Shown in pieces: positions 1 to 9,417 of a DNA stretch of 64,000 nt (its first letter is position 1; the number at the start of each line of letters is the position of its first letter). The notes beneath the pieces are model-generated. The model saw only the letters and a list, made by a program, of their open reading frames with translations. It did no database searches and was not told where the DNA came from. Source of the stretch: Massilia sp. METH4 (GTDB lineage: Bacteria; Pseudomonadota; Gammaproteobacteria; Burkholderiales; Burkholderiaceae_D); NCBI RefSeq assembly GCF_037094685.1, contig NZ_CP146614.1, forward strand, positions 62,001 through 126,000, written 5' to 3'. A program made the translations under genes and the position numbers.

Positions 1-6
1 TGGCCA

Positions 7-1179
7 TCAGGAACGAATCTCCACGATCTTGCCGAAATCGGCACCGAACTTGTTTTGATACTCGGCCATCTTTTCCATGCGCTCCGCCACGCGGGTACGG
101 TCCTTGACCTCGCCGGCAAGCTGGCCGCACGCGGCATCGATGTCGTCGCCACGGGTCTTGCGGATCGTCGTGACGATGCCGGCATTCATCAGGATTTCCG
201 AGAAAGCCTTGATGCGGGGGTTCTTCGAGCGCGTCAGGCCCGATTCCGGGAAGGGGTTGAACGGAATCAGGTTGAACTTGCAATTGACGCCATACTGCGG
301 GTGATTCACCAGCGCCACCAGTTCGCGCGCATGCTCGTCGGTATCGTTGAAACCGTCCAGCATGCAGTATTCGAAGGTGATGAAGTCGCGCGGGGCGAAT
401 TCCAGGTAGCGCTTGCAGGCCGCCAACAGCTCGGCCAGCGGATACTTCTTGTTCAATGGCACCAGGCCGTTGCGCAGCTCGTCGTTGGATGCGTGCAGCG
501 ACACGGCCAGCGCCACCGGCACATCCTGCGACAGCTTGTCGATCATCGGCACCACGCCCGAGGTCGAGAGCGTGACGCGGCGGCGCGACAGGCCGTAGGC
601 GTTATCGTCCAGCATCAGTTTCAAGGCGGTGGCGGTCGGCTCGTAGTTCAGCAGCGGCTCGCCCATGCCCATCATCACCACGTTGGTGATCTGGCGCTCG
701 CCTTTCGGGCCCGGCTCGATGCCTTTCGTCTTGCGCAGCTCGAACTCGGCCATCCACAGCTGGCCGATGATCTCGGCCACCGTCAGGTTACGGTTGAAGC
801 CCTGCTTGCCGGTCGAACAGAAGCGGCAGTTGACGGCGCAGCCGGCCTGCGTGGAAATGCACAGCGTGCCGCGGTTTTCCTCGGGGATGTAGACGGTTTC
901 GACGGCGTTGCCGTTGCCCACGTCCACCAGCCACTTGCGCGTGCCGTCGCTCGACGTGTGGTCGCTGATGATCGCCGGCGCCGTGATATGGGCGCGCGTC
1001 TTCAGCTTCTCGCGCAGCGACTTGGCGAGATCGGTCATGCTGTCGAAGTCCGACGCGCCGAACTGGTGGATCCACCGTTGCAATTGCTTGGCGCGGAACG
1101 GCTTCTCACCCAACTGCGCGCAGTAGTCGATCAGTTGCGCGGGATCGAGGTCCAGCAGGTTGGTGAGGGTCGTTTCCAT
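7..1179 (-). CDS. rlmN: 23S rRNA (adenine-2503-C2)-methyltransferase RlmN
   Basis: Radical-SAM enzyme that methylates C2 of A2503 in 23S rRNA (and A37 in some tRNAs), acting in the cytoplasm on ribosome precursors. The protein is about 390 aa, normal for the family. The radical-SAM cysteines C-x3-C-x2-C are visible at about residues 114, 118 and 121 ([16 protein letters not shown]), and the catalytic cysteine lies in [12 protein letters not shown] near the C-terminus. The ATG at 1179 (METTLTN) is preferred; an in-frame TTG 15 bases upstream would add five residues. It lies downstream of ndk on the same strand. Its stop overlaps an ATGGCC reading out of the window at base 7, the likely start of the next operon gene (pilF/pilW in related genomes), which is too short to call. 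Identification is firm. Confidence 0.96.
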   Translation of the reverse strand: METTLTNLLDLDPAQLIDYCAQLGEKPFRAKQLQRWIHQFGASDFDSMTDLAKSLREKLKTRAHITAPAIISDHTSSDGTRKWLVDVGNGNAVETVYIPEENRGTLCISTQAGCAVNCRFCSTGKQGFNRNLTVAEIIGQLWMAEFELRKTKGIEPGPKGERQITNVVMMGMGEPLLNYEPTATALKLMLDDNAYGLSRRRVTLSTSGVVPMIDKLSQDVPVALAVSLHASNDELRNGLVPLNKKYPLAELLAACKRYLEFAPRDFITFEYCMLDGFNDTDEHARELVALVNHPQYGVNCKFNLIPFNPFPESGLTRSKNPRIKAFSEILMNAGIVTTIRKTRGDDIDAACGQLAGEVKDRTRVAERMEKMAEYQNKFGADFGKIVEIRS

Positions 1180-1199
1180 ATCTTTAATCTTCAATTCAA

Positions 1200-1229
1200 A
1201 ACGCCTTCGCCCCGGACATGCCGGGGCGC
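1200..1229 (-). terminator. Hairpin between ndk and rlmN (attenuator or weak terminator)
   Basis: Arms CGCCCCGG at 1208-1215 and CCGGGGCG at 1221-1228 enclose a 5-base loop. On the minus strand they are followed by GAAGGCG and only four T. This could partly terminate ndk transcription before rlmN or stabilise the ndk message. The short T run makes full termination doubtful. Confidence 0.4.
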
Positions 1230-1279
1230 CAGGCGGTACAGCTTTGGTTACAGCTTGGAGCGCCGCTATCGCCGAGCGA

Positions 1280-1705
1280 TTAGCGGGAGTACACGTTCAG
1301 TGCCGGGAAGAAGTAAGCGATTTCCGTGGCGGCGGTTTCGGCAGCGTCCGAACCGTGAACGGCGTTGGCATCGATGGAGTCGGCGAAATCGGCGCGGATG
1401 GTGCCTTTTTCAGCCTTCTTCGGGTCGGTCGCGCCCATCAGGTCGCGGTTCTTGGCAATGGCGCCTTCGCCTTCCAGAACCTGGATCATGACCGGGCCGG
1501 ACACCATGAAGTCCACCAGGTCCTTGAAGAACGGACGGGCAGCGTGCACGGCGTAGAAACCTTCGGCTTCGGCGCGCGACAGTTGGGTCATGCGGGCAGC
1601 CACGACTTTCAGGCCGGCACCTTCGAAACGGCTGTAGATCTGGCCGATCACGTTCTTCGCCACTGCGTCCGGTTTGATGATGGACAGGGTGCGTTCGATT
1701 GCCAT
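1280..1705 (-). CDS. ndk: Nucleoside diphosphate kinase
   Basis: Transfers the gamma phosphate between nucleoside tri- and diphosphates through a phospho-histidine, balancing NTP and dNTP pools in the cytoplasm. The protein is 141 aa, the typical bacterial length. The N-terminus [15 protein letters not shown] and the active-site motif NAVHGSD, with the catalytic histidine at residue 117, are both intact. The ATG at 1705 is preceded by GGAG on the minus strand. It is followed by rlmN, with a GC-rich hairpin in the 100-base gap. This is the usual betaproteobacterial order ahead of the pilF-ispG-hisS region. Identification is firm. Confidence 0.97.
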   Translation of the reverse strand: MAIERTLSIIKPDAVAKNVIGQIYSRFEGAGLKVVAARMTQLSRAEAEGFYAVHAARPFFKDLVDFMVSGPVMIQVLEGEGAIAKNRDLMGATDPKKAEKGTIRADFADSIDANAVHGSDAAETAATEIAYFFPALNVYSR

Positions 1706-2036
1706 TATTAAAAACTCCAGTAAAAAGAAAGGGTTAAAACGAAATTGATTTCTCGATCAACCTTTGATTTTAGCATACAACACCCCATATACTATGCGTG
1801 TTGGGGCGGAAGATGGCGTAACAAGCGGCGGATAGCCGCATCGAAACCCTGGAAAGCGCATCATCGCGAGCGGTTTTGGCTGGGAAGCCCAGCCGTTCGC
1901 AGGCAGTTGGGCGGTTTCCGGTGGATTTCAAGAGAGAAATCAATCAATAGACCATCCCGGCGGGCATCAGCCCTTTTCGGCACCTCGCGTGCTAAGCTTT
2001 GGCAAGGGTACACCGTACCGACAAAAGGAGTGCAAA
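1706..2036. other. Divergent intergenic region ndk / Bax1-like gene
   Basis: These 331 bases between two divergent genes hold no convincing coding sequence. The left part is AT-rich and carries the ndk promoter candidate. The right part ends in AAAGGAG, a strong ribosome binding site for the gene starting at 2037. No repeat was seen here. Confidence 0.6.
1767..1775 (-). promoter_or_regulatory. Candidate ndk promoter (extended -10)
   Basis: On the minus strand TGCTAAAAT forms an extended -10 (TG-n-TAAAAT) about 62 bases upstream of the ndk ATG. No good -35 is present at the expected spacing. This is a motif match only. Confidence 0.35.
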
Positions 2037-2720
2037 ATGGCTAACTTGGAAAAAACTTATCAATATGCAGGCGGGCGAGCGGTCGCCCAGAATCGTGTCC
2101 TGCGCAACACCTACTGGCTGCTGTCGCTGTCGCTGGTTCCCACCGTGCTGGGCGCAGCTGCCGGCATGACGCTCGGCGTGCCGATGCCGGGCGGTTTCCT
2201 GGGCGCCCTGCTCTTCCTGGGCATTGCGTTCGGCTTCATGTGGGCGATCGAGAAGAACAAGAACAGCGGGCTGGGCGTTGCCCTGCTGCTCGGCTTCACG
2301 TTCTTCATGGGCTTGATGCTGACGCCGCTGCTGTCGCGCACGCTGGCGTTCGCGAACGGCGGCACGCTGGTCATGCTGGCCGGCGGCGGTACCGCGGCGA
2401 TCTTTGCCGTGCTGGCAAGCATCGCCACCGTGTCGAAGCGCGATTTCTCCGGCGTGGCGAAGTTCGCGTTCATCGGCCTGGTGCTGATCATCCTGGCATC
2501 GCTGGCGAACATCTTCTTCGCGATCCCGGCGCTGTCGCTGACGATCTCCGTGCTGGCCATCGGCATCTTCTCCGCCTTCATCCTGTATGACGTGCAACGT
2601 ATCGTCAACGGCGGCGAAACCAACTACATCAGCGCCACGCTGGCGTTGTACCTGGACGTGTACAACATCTTCACCAGCCTGCTGTCGATCCTGGGCTTCA
2701 CGAGCGGCGACCGCGACTAA
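2037..2720 (+). CDS. Bax1-inhibitor (BI-1/YccA) family inner-membrane protein
   Basis: The protein is 227 aa and almost entirely hydrophobic, with about seven predicted membrane spans starting near residue 25 (TYWLLSLSLVPTVLGAAAG). It resembles YccA, the bacterial BI-1 family member that binds the FtsH protease in E. coli; that role is known for the family and only inferred here. The C-terminal part FILYDVQRIVNGGE with a conserved aspartate is typical of the family. The ATG at 2037 was chosen over an upstream in-frame start because AAAGGAG sits 7 bases before it and the family begins with a short hydrophilic N-terminus. It is monocistronic, with its own terminator just downstream. Confidence 0.9.
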   Translation: MANLEKTYQYAGGRAVAQNRVLRNTYWLLSLSLVPTVLGAAAGMTLGVPMPGGFLGALLFLGIAFGFMWAIEKNKNSGLGVALLLGFTFFMGLMLTPLLSRTLAFANGGTLVMLAGGGTAAIFAVLASIATVSKRDFSGVAKFAFIGLVLIILASLANIFFAIPALSLTISVLAIGIFSAFILYDVQRIVNGGETNYISATLALYLDVYNIFTSLLSILGFTSGDRD

Positions 2721-2741
2721 GCTCCACCCGCATCATCGAAA

Positions 2742-2766
2742 AGCCGGCCTCGCGCCGGCTTTTTTT
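2742..2766 (+). terminator. Rho-independent terminator of the Bax1-like gene
   Basis: Arms AGCCGGC at 2742-2748 and GCCGGCT at 2754-2760 are followed by seven T, 21 bases after the stop codon. Confidence 0.85.
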
Positions 2767-2814
2767 ACGCCCGTATTTACGCCCGTACCGCAGAGCTGGT
2801 CGCAATACAACACT

Positions 2815-2942
2815 GGGGACAGTCCCCTTTTTCCAGGAAATGTTTCCTGCAACCGTAGGGGGCCGCAGTTGGAGAAATATTTCCCAGAATCGGGGTCAGA
2901 CCCCAATTTCCGGAAATATTTCCTGAAAAGGGGTCCGACCCC
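2815..2942. repeat. Cluster of short palindromes (GGGGTCnGACCCC / GGAAATATTTCC)
   Basis: Six palindromic units lie in 128 bases: GGGGACAGTCCCC (2815-2827), GGAAATGTTTCC (2836-2847), GGAGAAATATTTCC (2871-2883), GGGGTCAGACCCC (2892-2904), GGAAATATTTCC (2912-2923) and GGGGTCCGACCCC (2930-2942). Two palindrome types alternate. The cluster lies between a terminator and the next gene. It resembles a dispersed intergenic repeat and does not look coding. Confidence 0.75.
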
Positions 2943-3074
2943 GGTTTTAGGCAACTTTCGGAAGTTCCGTGCGGTGCTGTGGGCGATGTCAAAGGGGGCG
3001 GACTGAGCAGTACGTATCATGCGCCAGCTCGAACACGCTTGAGTTCCCCGTCCAACCCCTCGCATGGAGGCTTC

Positions 3075-3857
3075 GTGGTTCATTCACTACGCTCAATCAA
3101 CGTGGCGCTGGCGCTGGCGCTGCTGCTGGCCTCGGCCGGAGCTGCGGCAAACGGTACCGCCACGGCATCGATCAGCAATGTCCGCTTCGGCGCGCTCGAC
3201 CTGACACAGGGCGACGGCAGCGCGGCCGGCTTTGACATCCTTTCGGTCCAGCCCTCGCTGTTCGCCGGCGTGCATACCTTGACCGCCGAGTACTATGTGA
3301 CCGGCTACCCGACCGCGCTGACCGAAGCGGCGGTGCAACTGGACCTGGGAACGGCGGCGGTTGCGGCCCGCACGAGCGGAGCGCTGGCCGATGTGTCAAG
3401 CATGGCTGGCGGCGACGCGAGCCTCGGCGAATTCGGGTCCCTGGGCGGCACGGCGAACCAGGCAGTGCACTTCATGCTGAGCCCGCACACGGTGCTGACG
3501 ATCAGCGGCCGCCTGGCGACGCTGGCGGAGCGATCAAGCAGGCCGGCGGAATATTACGACGTGGTGGGCATGGCCTATGTCGGCATCGTCGATGGCGATG
3601 GGTATACGTTCACGCAGTTCACCCGCCAGAGCCTGTCCTTCGCGGATTGGCCCGACAGGATGACGGTGGAAGACGACTTCATGCTGGCCTTCGCCAACGG
3701 CAGCGCGGATTACCGGCCCGTGTCGGTGTATTTCCAGGCGCTGTCGAACGTCATGCGGCTCGCCACGCCGGTACCCGAACCGGCGCCAGGCTGGCTGCTC
3801 ACGGCAGGACTCCTGATGCTGGGCATCGCGGCAGAAGCGCGCCGCCGCGGGCGATGA
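3075..3857 (+). CDS. PEP-CTERM sorting-domain protein
   Basis: Exported protein of unknown function, about 260 aa. The proposed GTG start at 3075 follows GGAGG and gives a signal peptide (hydrophobic run in SINVALALALLLASAGAAANG). The C-terminus carries the tripartite sorting tag: VPEP, a hydrophobic segment (WLLTAGLLMLGIAA) and a basic tail (EARRRGR). PEP-CTERM proteins are processed by an exosortase at the inner membrane, and many are linked to exopolysaccharide and biofilm; no exosortase gene is in this window. The body is Ala/Gly/Ser-rich and resembles the PEP-CTERM protein at 53.8-54.6 kb (both have a VxLTxGDG-type segment followed by Ala- or Glu-AGF/Y). The start is uncertain because the GGAGG spacing is only 4 bases. 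Confidence 0.8.
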   Translation: MVHSLRSINVALALALLLASAGAAANGTATASISNVRFGALDLTQGDGSAAGFDILSVQPSLFAGVHTLTAEYYVTGYPTALTEAAVQLDLGTAAVAARTSGALADVSSMAGGDASLGEFGSLGGTANQAVHFMLSPHTVLTISGRLATLAERSSRPAEYYDVVGMAYVGIVDGDGYTFTQFTRQSLSFADWPDRMTVEDDFMLAFANGSADYRPVSVYFQALSNVMRLATPVPEPAPGWLLTAGLLMLGIAAEARRRGR

Positions 3858-3899
3858 ATCGATGCAGATACGGCGCCGCCCTCACCGCGGCGCCGGGCA

Positions 3900-5243
3900 T
3901 CAGGCGAGATCGAACACCGCCATCGATTCGACGTGCGAGGTATGCGGGAACATGTTCATCACCCCCGCCTGCGACAGCTGGTAGCCGGCGCGGTGCACCA
4001 GCACGCCGGCATCGCGCGCCAGCGTGGACGGGCTGCACGATACGTAGACGAGCCGCTTCGGCAGCAGCTCCGGATTGCTTTCCTTCAGCTCGGCCAGGGC
4101 CAGCGACAGCGCCATCGCGCCGTCGCGTGGCGGATCGATCAGCATGCGGTCGAACTTGCCCAGCGCGATCAGGTCGTCCTTCGTCACTTCGAAGAGGTTA
4201 CGGCAGTAGAACGTGGTCTTCTCGCCGACGCCATTGACGACGGCGTTCTGCTGCGCGCGCTCCGTGAGCGCCGTGCTGCCTTCGATACCCACCACTTCAC
4301 GCGCCTGCGTAGCCAGCGGCAGCGTGAAGTTGCCGATGCCGCAGAACAGATCGGCCACGCGCTCGCCCGGCTGCACGTCCAGGTGGCGCAGCGCCTTGTG
4401 CACCAGCACGCGGTTGATCTGGTGGTTCACCTGCGTGAAGTCGACCGGCTTGAACGGCATGCGAATGCCGAATTCCGGCAGCAGGTAGTGCAGTTCCTTG
4501 TCCAGCGGGTAGAACGGATAGGCGGTGTCCGGGCCTTTCGGCTGCAGCCACCACTGGATGCCGTATTCGTCGGCGAACGCCTTCACCTTCGCTTCGTCAT
4601 CCTTCGTGAGCGGCTCCATATTGCGCATCACGAGCACCGTCAGGTCCTCGCCGATCGCCAGTTCGATCTGCGGCACCTTGTCGAAGATCGACAGCGAACC
4701 GATCAGGGCACGGAGCGGCATCATCATGTCCGACACATGCTTGGGCAGGATCTGGCAGCTCTGGATGTCGGCCACGTACACGGATTTCTTCTCATGGAAG
4801 CCGACGAGGACCGTGCTCTTCTTCGCCACGTAGCGCGACGACAGGCGGGCGCGGTAGCGGTAGCCCCAGGTCGGCCCGTGCAGCGGACGCATCATCACAT
4901 CGGCCTTCACCTTCGACAGGTGCCACAGATTGTCTTCCAGCACGCGCTGCTTGATCGCCACCTGGGCCGATGCCTCGAGGTGCTGCATCGAGCAGCCGCC
5001 GCAATAATCGAAGTGCACGCACTTCGGCTCCACGCGCATGGCCGATTCGCGGTGGATCTCGGTCACGCGGCCCGATTCCCAGTTCTTCTTCTTGCGCAGC
5101 ATCTCGAAACTGACGCGCTCGCCTGGCAATGCGCCTTCCACAAACACCACCTTGCCCGGCGTGCCGTCTTCGTTATCCTGCATGTGGCCGACGCCGCGCG
5201 CGTCCATGTCGAGCGATTTGATTTCGATGGTGTTGTCTTGCAT
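3900..5243 (-). CDS. rlmD: 23S rRNA (uracil-1939-C5)-methyltransferase RlmD
   Basis: SAM-dependent methyltransferase for U1939 of 23S rRNA. The protein is 447 aa, as expected. A TRAM domain fills the first 60 residues. The Fe-S cluster cysteines are at about 75, 81 and 84 (CVHFDYCGGC), with a fourth in QSCQILP. The SAM-binding motif DLFCGIGNF is intact, as are the DPPRDGA motif and the catalytic cysteine C403 in VSCSPSTLARD. It starts at ATG 5243 (MQDNTIEIK) and lies downstream of rpoS on the same strand, separated by a strong hairpin. TrmA is excluded by the Fe-S cysteines and TRAM domain; RlmC is less likely by length and motif order. Confidence 0.94.
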   Translation of the reverse strand: MQDNTIEIKSLDMDARGVGHMQDNEDGTPGKVVFVEGALPGERVSFEMLRKKKNWESGRVTEIHRESAMRVEPKCVHFDYCGGCSMQHLEASAQVAIKQRVLEDNLWHLSKVKADVMMRPLHGPTWGYRYRARLSSRYVAKKSTVLVGFHEKKSVYVADIQSCQILPKHVSDMMMPLRALIGSLSIFDKVPQIELAIGEDLTVLVMRNMEPLTKDDEAKVKAFADEYGIQWWLQPKGPDTAYPFYPLDKELHYLLPEFGIRMPFKPVDFTQVNHQINRVLVHKALRHLDVQPGERVADLFCGIGNFTLPLATQAREVVGIEGSTALTERAQQNAVVNGVGEKTTFYCRNLFEVTKDDLIALGKFDRMLIDPPRDGAMALSLALAELKESNPELLPKRLVYVSCSPSTLARDAGVLVHRAGYQLSQAGVMNMFPHTSHVESMAVFDLA

Positions 5244-5351
5244 GAGTGTCTATCGGTTGGCCGGCGGCGTGGTGGAGGACCGCGATTCGGAAGGCCGATA
5301 TGATAGCAGAGAGTGGGGACGGCATCGCTGCGGCGCCGCCGCCGGCGCTGC

Positions 5352-5403
5352 AAAAAAATTGCCTGGAAAAGGGAGTGTGCCCCCGTTTTCCAGGCTGTTT
5401 TTT
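5352..5403. terminator. Bidirectional terminator downstream of rpoS
   Basis: Perfect 10-base arms GCCTGGAAAA (5361-5370) and TTTTCCAGGC (5386-5395) are flanked by seven A on the left and TGTTTTTT on the right. On the minus strand this gives a stem followed by AATTTTTTT right after rpoS. It therefore separates rpoS from rlmD. Confidence 0.85.
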
Positions 5404-5408
5404 CAAGT

Positions 5409-6440
5409 TCAGAGCAGCGAGTCGCGCACCACGCCGCGCGCGGCCATCGCCCGCTTCAGCTTGACGAGCGCCTCCTGCTGGATCTGCCGCACGCGCTCGC
5501 GCGTAACGCCCATTTCCTCGGCCAGCGTTTCCAGGGTGGCGGGATCGTCGTTGTCGAGGCCGAAGCGGCGCATGATGACGATGCGCTGCTTGTCCGGCAG
5601 CCGCGACAGCCAGTCGCGCACCAGCTGCGTCATTTCCTGGTGTTCGGCGCGCGCATCCGGGCTGTCGTCCGCATCGCCCGGCAGCATGTCCATCAGCGAG
5701 GACTGGGGATCGTTGTCCAGCGGCGCGTCCAGCGAGGTGGCATGCTCGGACAGCGCGAGGATATCCTGCACCTCTTCGACCGGGCGGCCGACGAGGTCGG
5801 CGATATCCTCGGCCGTCGCATCCTTGCCGTTGTGGTGCTGGGCCTCGAGATGGTATTTGCCGCGCAGGATCTGGTTCAGCTCGCGCACCATGTGCACGGG
5901 CAGGCGCACCGTGCGCGCCTGGTTCATGATGGCGCGTTCGATGCTCTGGCGGATCCACCAGGTGGCGTAGGTGGAGAAGCGGAAGCCCCGCTCGGGCTCG
6001 AATTTGTCGATCGCCCGCATGAGGCCGATATTGCCTTCCTCGATCAGGTCGAGCAGCACCACGCCGCGATTGATGTAGTGCTTGGCAATCGAGACGACGA
6101 GCCGCAGATTGTGCTCGATCATCGTTTGCCGGGCGGCGAAATCGCCGGCCTTGGCCAGCGTGGCGTAATGCACTTCCTGCGGCGCCGTCAGCAGCGGGCG
6201 GGTGCCGATCTGGTTCAGGTAATGCTGGGTGGTGTCGGTAGACAGCTCGGCCGCCAGCACCTTCTTCAGCTCGTCGACGGTGACGAGCGCGGCGCTGCGG
6301 CCATCGATCGGCATGTTGGCGGCGTCGTCGCCGCCGTCTTCGTCCGCGCCATCGGCCAGCTCGTCGCTGCCGAATGGCTCGTCCGACATGTCGTCCTGGA
6401 GCGGGTCTTCTTCCAGAGGATCGTTCGGCGAGCTCGTCAT
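5409..6440 (-). CDS. rpoS: RNA polymerase sigma factor RpoS
   Basis: Stationary-phase and general stress sigma factor of the sigma-70 family, 343 aa. An acidic N-terminal extension of about 50 residues (many Asp/Glu) precedes region 1.2. Region 2 is intact ([19 protein letters not shown], then [17 protein letters not shown]), as are region 3 and the region 4 helix-turn-helix ([14 protein letters not shown]). The ATG at 6440 follows GAGG. It is last in the surE-pcm-nlpD-rpoS run, the classic arrangement, so rpoS is probably also transcribed from promoters inside nlpD as known in enterics. A strong hairpin follows the stop codon. Confidence 0.96.
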   Translation of the reverse strand: MTSSPNDPLEEDPLQDDMSDEPFGSDELADGADEDGGDDAANMPIDGRSAALVTVDELKKVLAAELSTDTTQHYLNQIGTRPLLTAPQEVHYATLAKAGDFAARQTMIEHNLRLVVSIAKHYINRGVVLLDLIEEGNIGLMRAIDKFEPERGFRFSTYATWWIRQSIERAIMNQARTVRLPVHMVRELNQILRGKYHLEAQHHNGKDATAEDIADLVGRPVEEVQDILALSEHATSLDAPLDNDPQSSLMDMLPGDADDSPDARAEHQEMTQLVRDWLSRLPDKQRIVIMRRFGLDNDDPATLETLAEEMGVTRERVRQIQQEALVKLKRAMAARGVVRDSLL

Positions 6441-6550
6441 GGGCGTTACCTCAAGGGCGGTACCTGCCCGACAGTGAGTGCTGGCGATATGGAAACATCA
6501 TCGACAGCACTGCGCGACTACACTTGCGCGACTACACTACGGACCGGTAC

Positions 6551-7483
6551 TCAGCGGTTCGGCAGGAACTTGGAAGGATCGACCGGCTTGCCCTGCTGCC
6601 TGATTTCAAAGTGCAGCTTGACGCTATCCGAATCGGAATCCCCCATCTCGGCGATCGCCTGCCCCTTGTTCACCGTCTGGCCTTCCTTCACGAGGATGGA
6701 CCGGTTGTGGGCGTATGCGGACAGCAGGCCGTTACTGTGTTTCACAATGACGAGATTACCATAACCGCGGATGCCGCTACCGGCATACATCACCTTTCCT
6801 GCACCTGCCGCAAGCACTTGCTGTCCGGCCCGGCCGGCGATGTCGATGCCCTTGTTCCGGCCTTCGTCGAACTGGCCGACGACCTTGCCTTCGGCCGGCC
6901 ACATCCAGCTCACTTCGCGGTCTTCGGCCGACAGGGTCGGTGCCGGCGCGGCCGCCGGCACCGACGGTTTCACGCTTGCCAGCTGCACGGGCTTGTCGAC
7001 CCGCGGCGGCGTCGCCGGCTTGGGATCGGCATCCTTGTCGGCCTTCAGCTCGGCATCGGTGTACGGCTTCTTGTCGCCTTTCGGTTCCGTCTTCTTCGGT
7101 GCCGGCGGCGCCTTGGTCAAATCCGGCGGCATTACCACAGCGGCCGTGCGCACGCCTGGCGCGTCTTCCGGCGGCGCCACGCGCAACACCTGGTCCACCT
7201 TGATGTCGTTCGGATTGGCGAGGTTATTCCAGGCCACGATGTCGCGGTAGTTCTGGCCATGATCGAGCGCGATCCGGATCAGCGTATCGCCCTTCTTCAC
7301 CATATAGTAGCCCTCGCGGACTTCCTGCACAGGTGCCGGCGCCGGGGCCGGCGGGGGCGCGCGGCGCGTGATCTGGCGTTCGACCACCGGTGCCTGGTTC
7401 GGGGTGGTAGTACAGGCGGTCAGCACCGCCAGGGGCAACAACACCAACAGGGAACTTTTTTTCGTCATGCTCATCTGATTCAT
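6551..7483 (-). CDS. nlpD: NlpD-type LysM/LytM lipoprotein
   Basis: Envelope lipoprotein that in known relatives activates cell-wall amidases at the division site. The 310-aa protein has a lipobox LTAC with cysteine at about residue 24, a LysM domain at about 58-101 (YYMVKKGDTLIRIAL), a Pro/Lys-rich linker, and a LytM/M23-like domain at about 200-305. The first zinc-ligand motif reads NKGID instead of HxGxD, so the domain is a degenerate, non-catalytic activator type as in E. coli NlpD. It is positioned between pcm and rpoS, as in most gammaproteobacteria and betaproteobacteria. Confidence 0.93.
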   Translation of the reverse strand: MNQMSMTKKSSLLVLLPLAVLTACTTTPNQAPVVERQITRRAPPPAPAPAPVQEVREGYYMVKKGDTLIRIALDHGQNYRDIVAWNNLANPNDIKVDQVLRVAPPEDAPGVRTAAVVMPPDLTKAPPAPKKTEPKGDKKPYTDAELKADKDADPKPATPPRVDKPVQLASVKPSVPAAAPAPTLSAEDREVSWMWPAEGKVVGQFDEGRNKGIDIAGRAGQQVLAAGAGKVMYAGSGIRGYGNLVIVKHSNGLLSAYAHNRSILVKEGQTVNKGQAIAEMGDSDSDSVKLHFEIRQQGKPVDPSKFLPNR

Positions 7484-7616
7484 ATCTCTCGGCTACGCCT
7501 GACGAGCAGCATGGTAGGCACCGCTCCTGCGAACGGTGCGTTTCATGCGGCCAGGCGGGCTAGCTATTCGCTATTCATTGTTCTTCACAAGCTTGCTTCT
7601 ACACAAGCGTGGCCAC

Positions 7617-8609
7617 TTACACAGTACCGGGCCGCAGCGGTACGAAGTGGCAATCTTCGAGCGTCTGGCGTCGCCATTCGCTCTTCGCCACACGCGTCAC
7701 CAGCTCGAGGTGCTGGGAGCGTTCGCCCACCGGCGCCACCAATCGGCCGCCGATAGTCAGTTGTTCCAGCAGTGCCCGGGGTACTTCCAGACCCGCGGCG
7801 GCGAGGATGATGCCGTCGAAAGGCGCTGCCTGTGGCAACCCAAGCATACCATCTCCGTAGTGCAACCGCAGGTTCGGTACCCGCAGCGGCCGCAGGTTGG
7901 CTTTCGCCAGCTCATGTAACGGTTTGATGCGCTCAATGGAATACACGTCTTGTGCAATACATGCAAGAACGGCTGCCTGGTAGCCGCAACCGGTGCCGAT
8001 TTCGAGGACTTGCTTCATCTGCGTGCCCTGCCGCATCACCTCGATCATCCGCGCCACGATGTAGGGCTGCGAGATCGTCTGGTGGTGGCCGATCGGCAGC
8101 GAGGCGTCGATATACGCCTGCGGCGCCAGTCCTTCCTCCACGAACAGGTGGCGCGGCACCGCTTCGAGCGCCGCCAGCACCACCGGGTCCTGCACGCCCT
8201 GCTTCGCCACCCGCGCCACCATGGCCCGGCGCACCGCTCCCGACACCAGCGCATCCTGCCGCATGGCCGGCTGGACCCGCTCGGGCATGCCATGCGCCGC
8301 GCGCGGCTGGCGCGCCTGGGCACCGTTGCCGGCCGTGCCGCCCGCCGTGCCACCCGCCACGCCGTGCAGCGTGCCGCGCACCGCGGCGTGGACCGTGCTC
8401 TTCGCCATGGCACCGGGAGCATGATGGGCCGGGCCATGCCCGGGGTTCTGCGCGGCGTGCTGCGTCATGCCCTGGGTGGCCGCATTCTGGGCGGCATTGC
8501 GCGTCGCCGTCTGGGGCGTGGCCACCGGGCCGAACACGGGTTGCTTCTTCAGCCCCTTGTCCGTCACCGACGACAGGGGCAGCGGGAAGGTTCGGGGCTT
8601 GTCGGTCAT
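7617..8609 (-). CDS. pcm: Protein-L-isoaspartate O-methyltransferase
   Basis: Repairs isoaspartyl residues in aged proteins using SAM. The catalytic domain occupies about residues 120-330, with [12 protein letters not shown] and the SAM motif [14 protein letters not shown]. The protein is 330 aa, against about 210 for the usual enzyme, because of an N-terminal extension of about 110 residues rich in Ala, Gly, His and Gln. The ATG at 8609 overlaps the surE stop (ATGA), which supports the long start through translational coupling. An internal start at [11 protein letters not shown] would give a standard-length enzyme, so the extension could be partly untranslated. Confidence 0.93.
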   Translation of the reverse strand: MTDKPRTFPLPLSSVTDKGLKKQPVFGPVATPQTATRNAAQNAATQGMTQHAAQNPGHGPAHHAPGAMAKSTVHAAVRGTLHGVAGGTAGGTAGNGAQARQPRAAHGMPERVQPAMRQDALVSGAVRRAMVARVAKQGVQDPVVLAALEAVPRHLFVEEGLAPQAYIDASLPIGHHQTISQPYIVARMIEVMRQGTQMKQVLEIGTGCGYQAAVLACIAQDVYSIERIKPLHELAKANLRPLRVPNLRLHYGDGMLGLPQAAPFDGIILAAAGLEVPRALLEQLTIGGRLVAPVGERSQHLELVTRVAKSEWRRQTLEDCHFVPLRPGTV

Positions 8610-9343
8610 CCGAGGGCCTTTGCCAGGAGGTCGAGTTGCGTTCTGTGGGTGAGGTCGATCTGCAGCGGCGTCATCGAGATGCGCCCGTGCTGCACGGCGT
8701 GGAAATCGGTACCCTCGCCGGCATCCTTGCAGGCGCCGGGCGGGCCGATCCAGAAGATTTCACGCCCGCGCGGATCATGCGACTTGATCACCGGCTCGGC
8801 CTGGTGGCGCCGGCCCAGCCGTGTCGCCACCGGCTGGCCCAGCGCTTCATACGGCCGGTTGGGAATGTTCACGTTCAGCAGGTAGGGCTTTTCCAGCGCG
8901 TCCGCGTAGCGCTGCACGATATCGCGCGCGGCCTTTGCCGCATCGTCGATGTGCGCCCAGCCCCACTCGCCCTGCGAAAAGGCGATGGCGGGAATGCCGA
9001 ACAGATAACCTTCGGTCGCCGCCGCCACCGTACCGGAATACAGCGTATCGTCGCCCATGTTCGGGCCGTTGTTGATGCCGGAAACCACCAGGTCCGGCCG
9101 CTCGATCAGCATGCCGGTCAGGGCCACGTGCACGCAATCGGTCGGGGTGCCATTGACAAAATAGAAACCGTTCGCCGCCTGCTGAACGGACAGCGGGCGA
9201 TCCAGCGACAGGGAATTCGATGCGCCGGAACGGTTGCTGTCCGGTGCCACGACCACGATGTCGGCGATGGCGGCCAGCGCGTCCGCCAGCGCATTGATGC
9301 CGGGCGCCAGGTAGCCGTCGTCATTACTGATAAGGATCCTCAT
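8606..9343 (-). CDS. surE: 5'/3'-nucleotidase SurE
   Basis: Divalent-metal-dependent phosphatase acting on nucleoside monophosphates and polyphosphate, linked to stationary-phase survival. It is about 245 aa from ATG 9343, which gives the canonical N-terminus [15 protein letters not shown] with the two metal-binding aspartates. The second metal site, [12 protein letters not shown], is intact. A longer in-frame start 39 bases upstream was rejected because SurE proteins begin at this motif. The stop overlaps the pcm start by 4 bases. Upstream, 74 bases away on the same strand, ends the ATPase-TPR gene of the accessory pair. Confidence 0.95.
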   Translation of the reverse strand: MRILISNDDGYLAPGINALADALAAIADIVVVAPDSNRSGASNSLSLDRPLSVQQAANGFYFVNGTPTDCVHVALTGMLIERPDLVVSGINNGPNMGDDTLYSGTVAAATEGYLFGIPAIAFSQGEWGWAHIDDAAKAARDIVQRYADALEKPYLLNVNIPNRPYEALGQPVATRLGRRHQAEPVIKSHDPRGREIFWIGPPGACKDAGEGTDFHAVQHGRISMTPLQIDLTHRTQLDLLAKALG

Positions 9344-9417
9344 GAAGGGGATTTTACCTGAAGCAACGCCCGCCCAGCGCATGCGCGGTTCGCCGAATGC
9401 CCAAAAATGTGGCGCAT

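Larger units (their letters stand above)
2721..3074. other. Intergenic region with terminator and palindrome cluster
   Basis: This region contains the terminator at 2742-2766 and the palindrome cluster at 2815-2942. The rest, up to the GGAGG ribosome binding site at 3066-3070, shows no further clear feature. Confidence 0.6.

Noticed and set aside
1745..2044. Open frame in the ndk / Bax1-like intergenic region
   Set aside because: No ribosome binding site or family, and it overlaps the next gene's start; composition resembles non-coding DNA.
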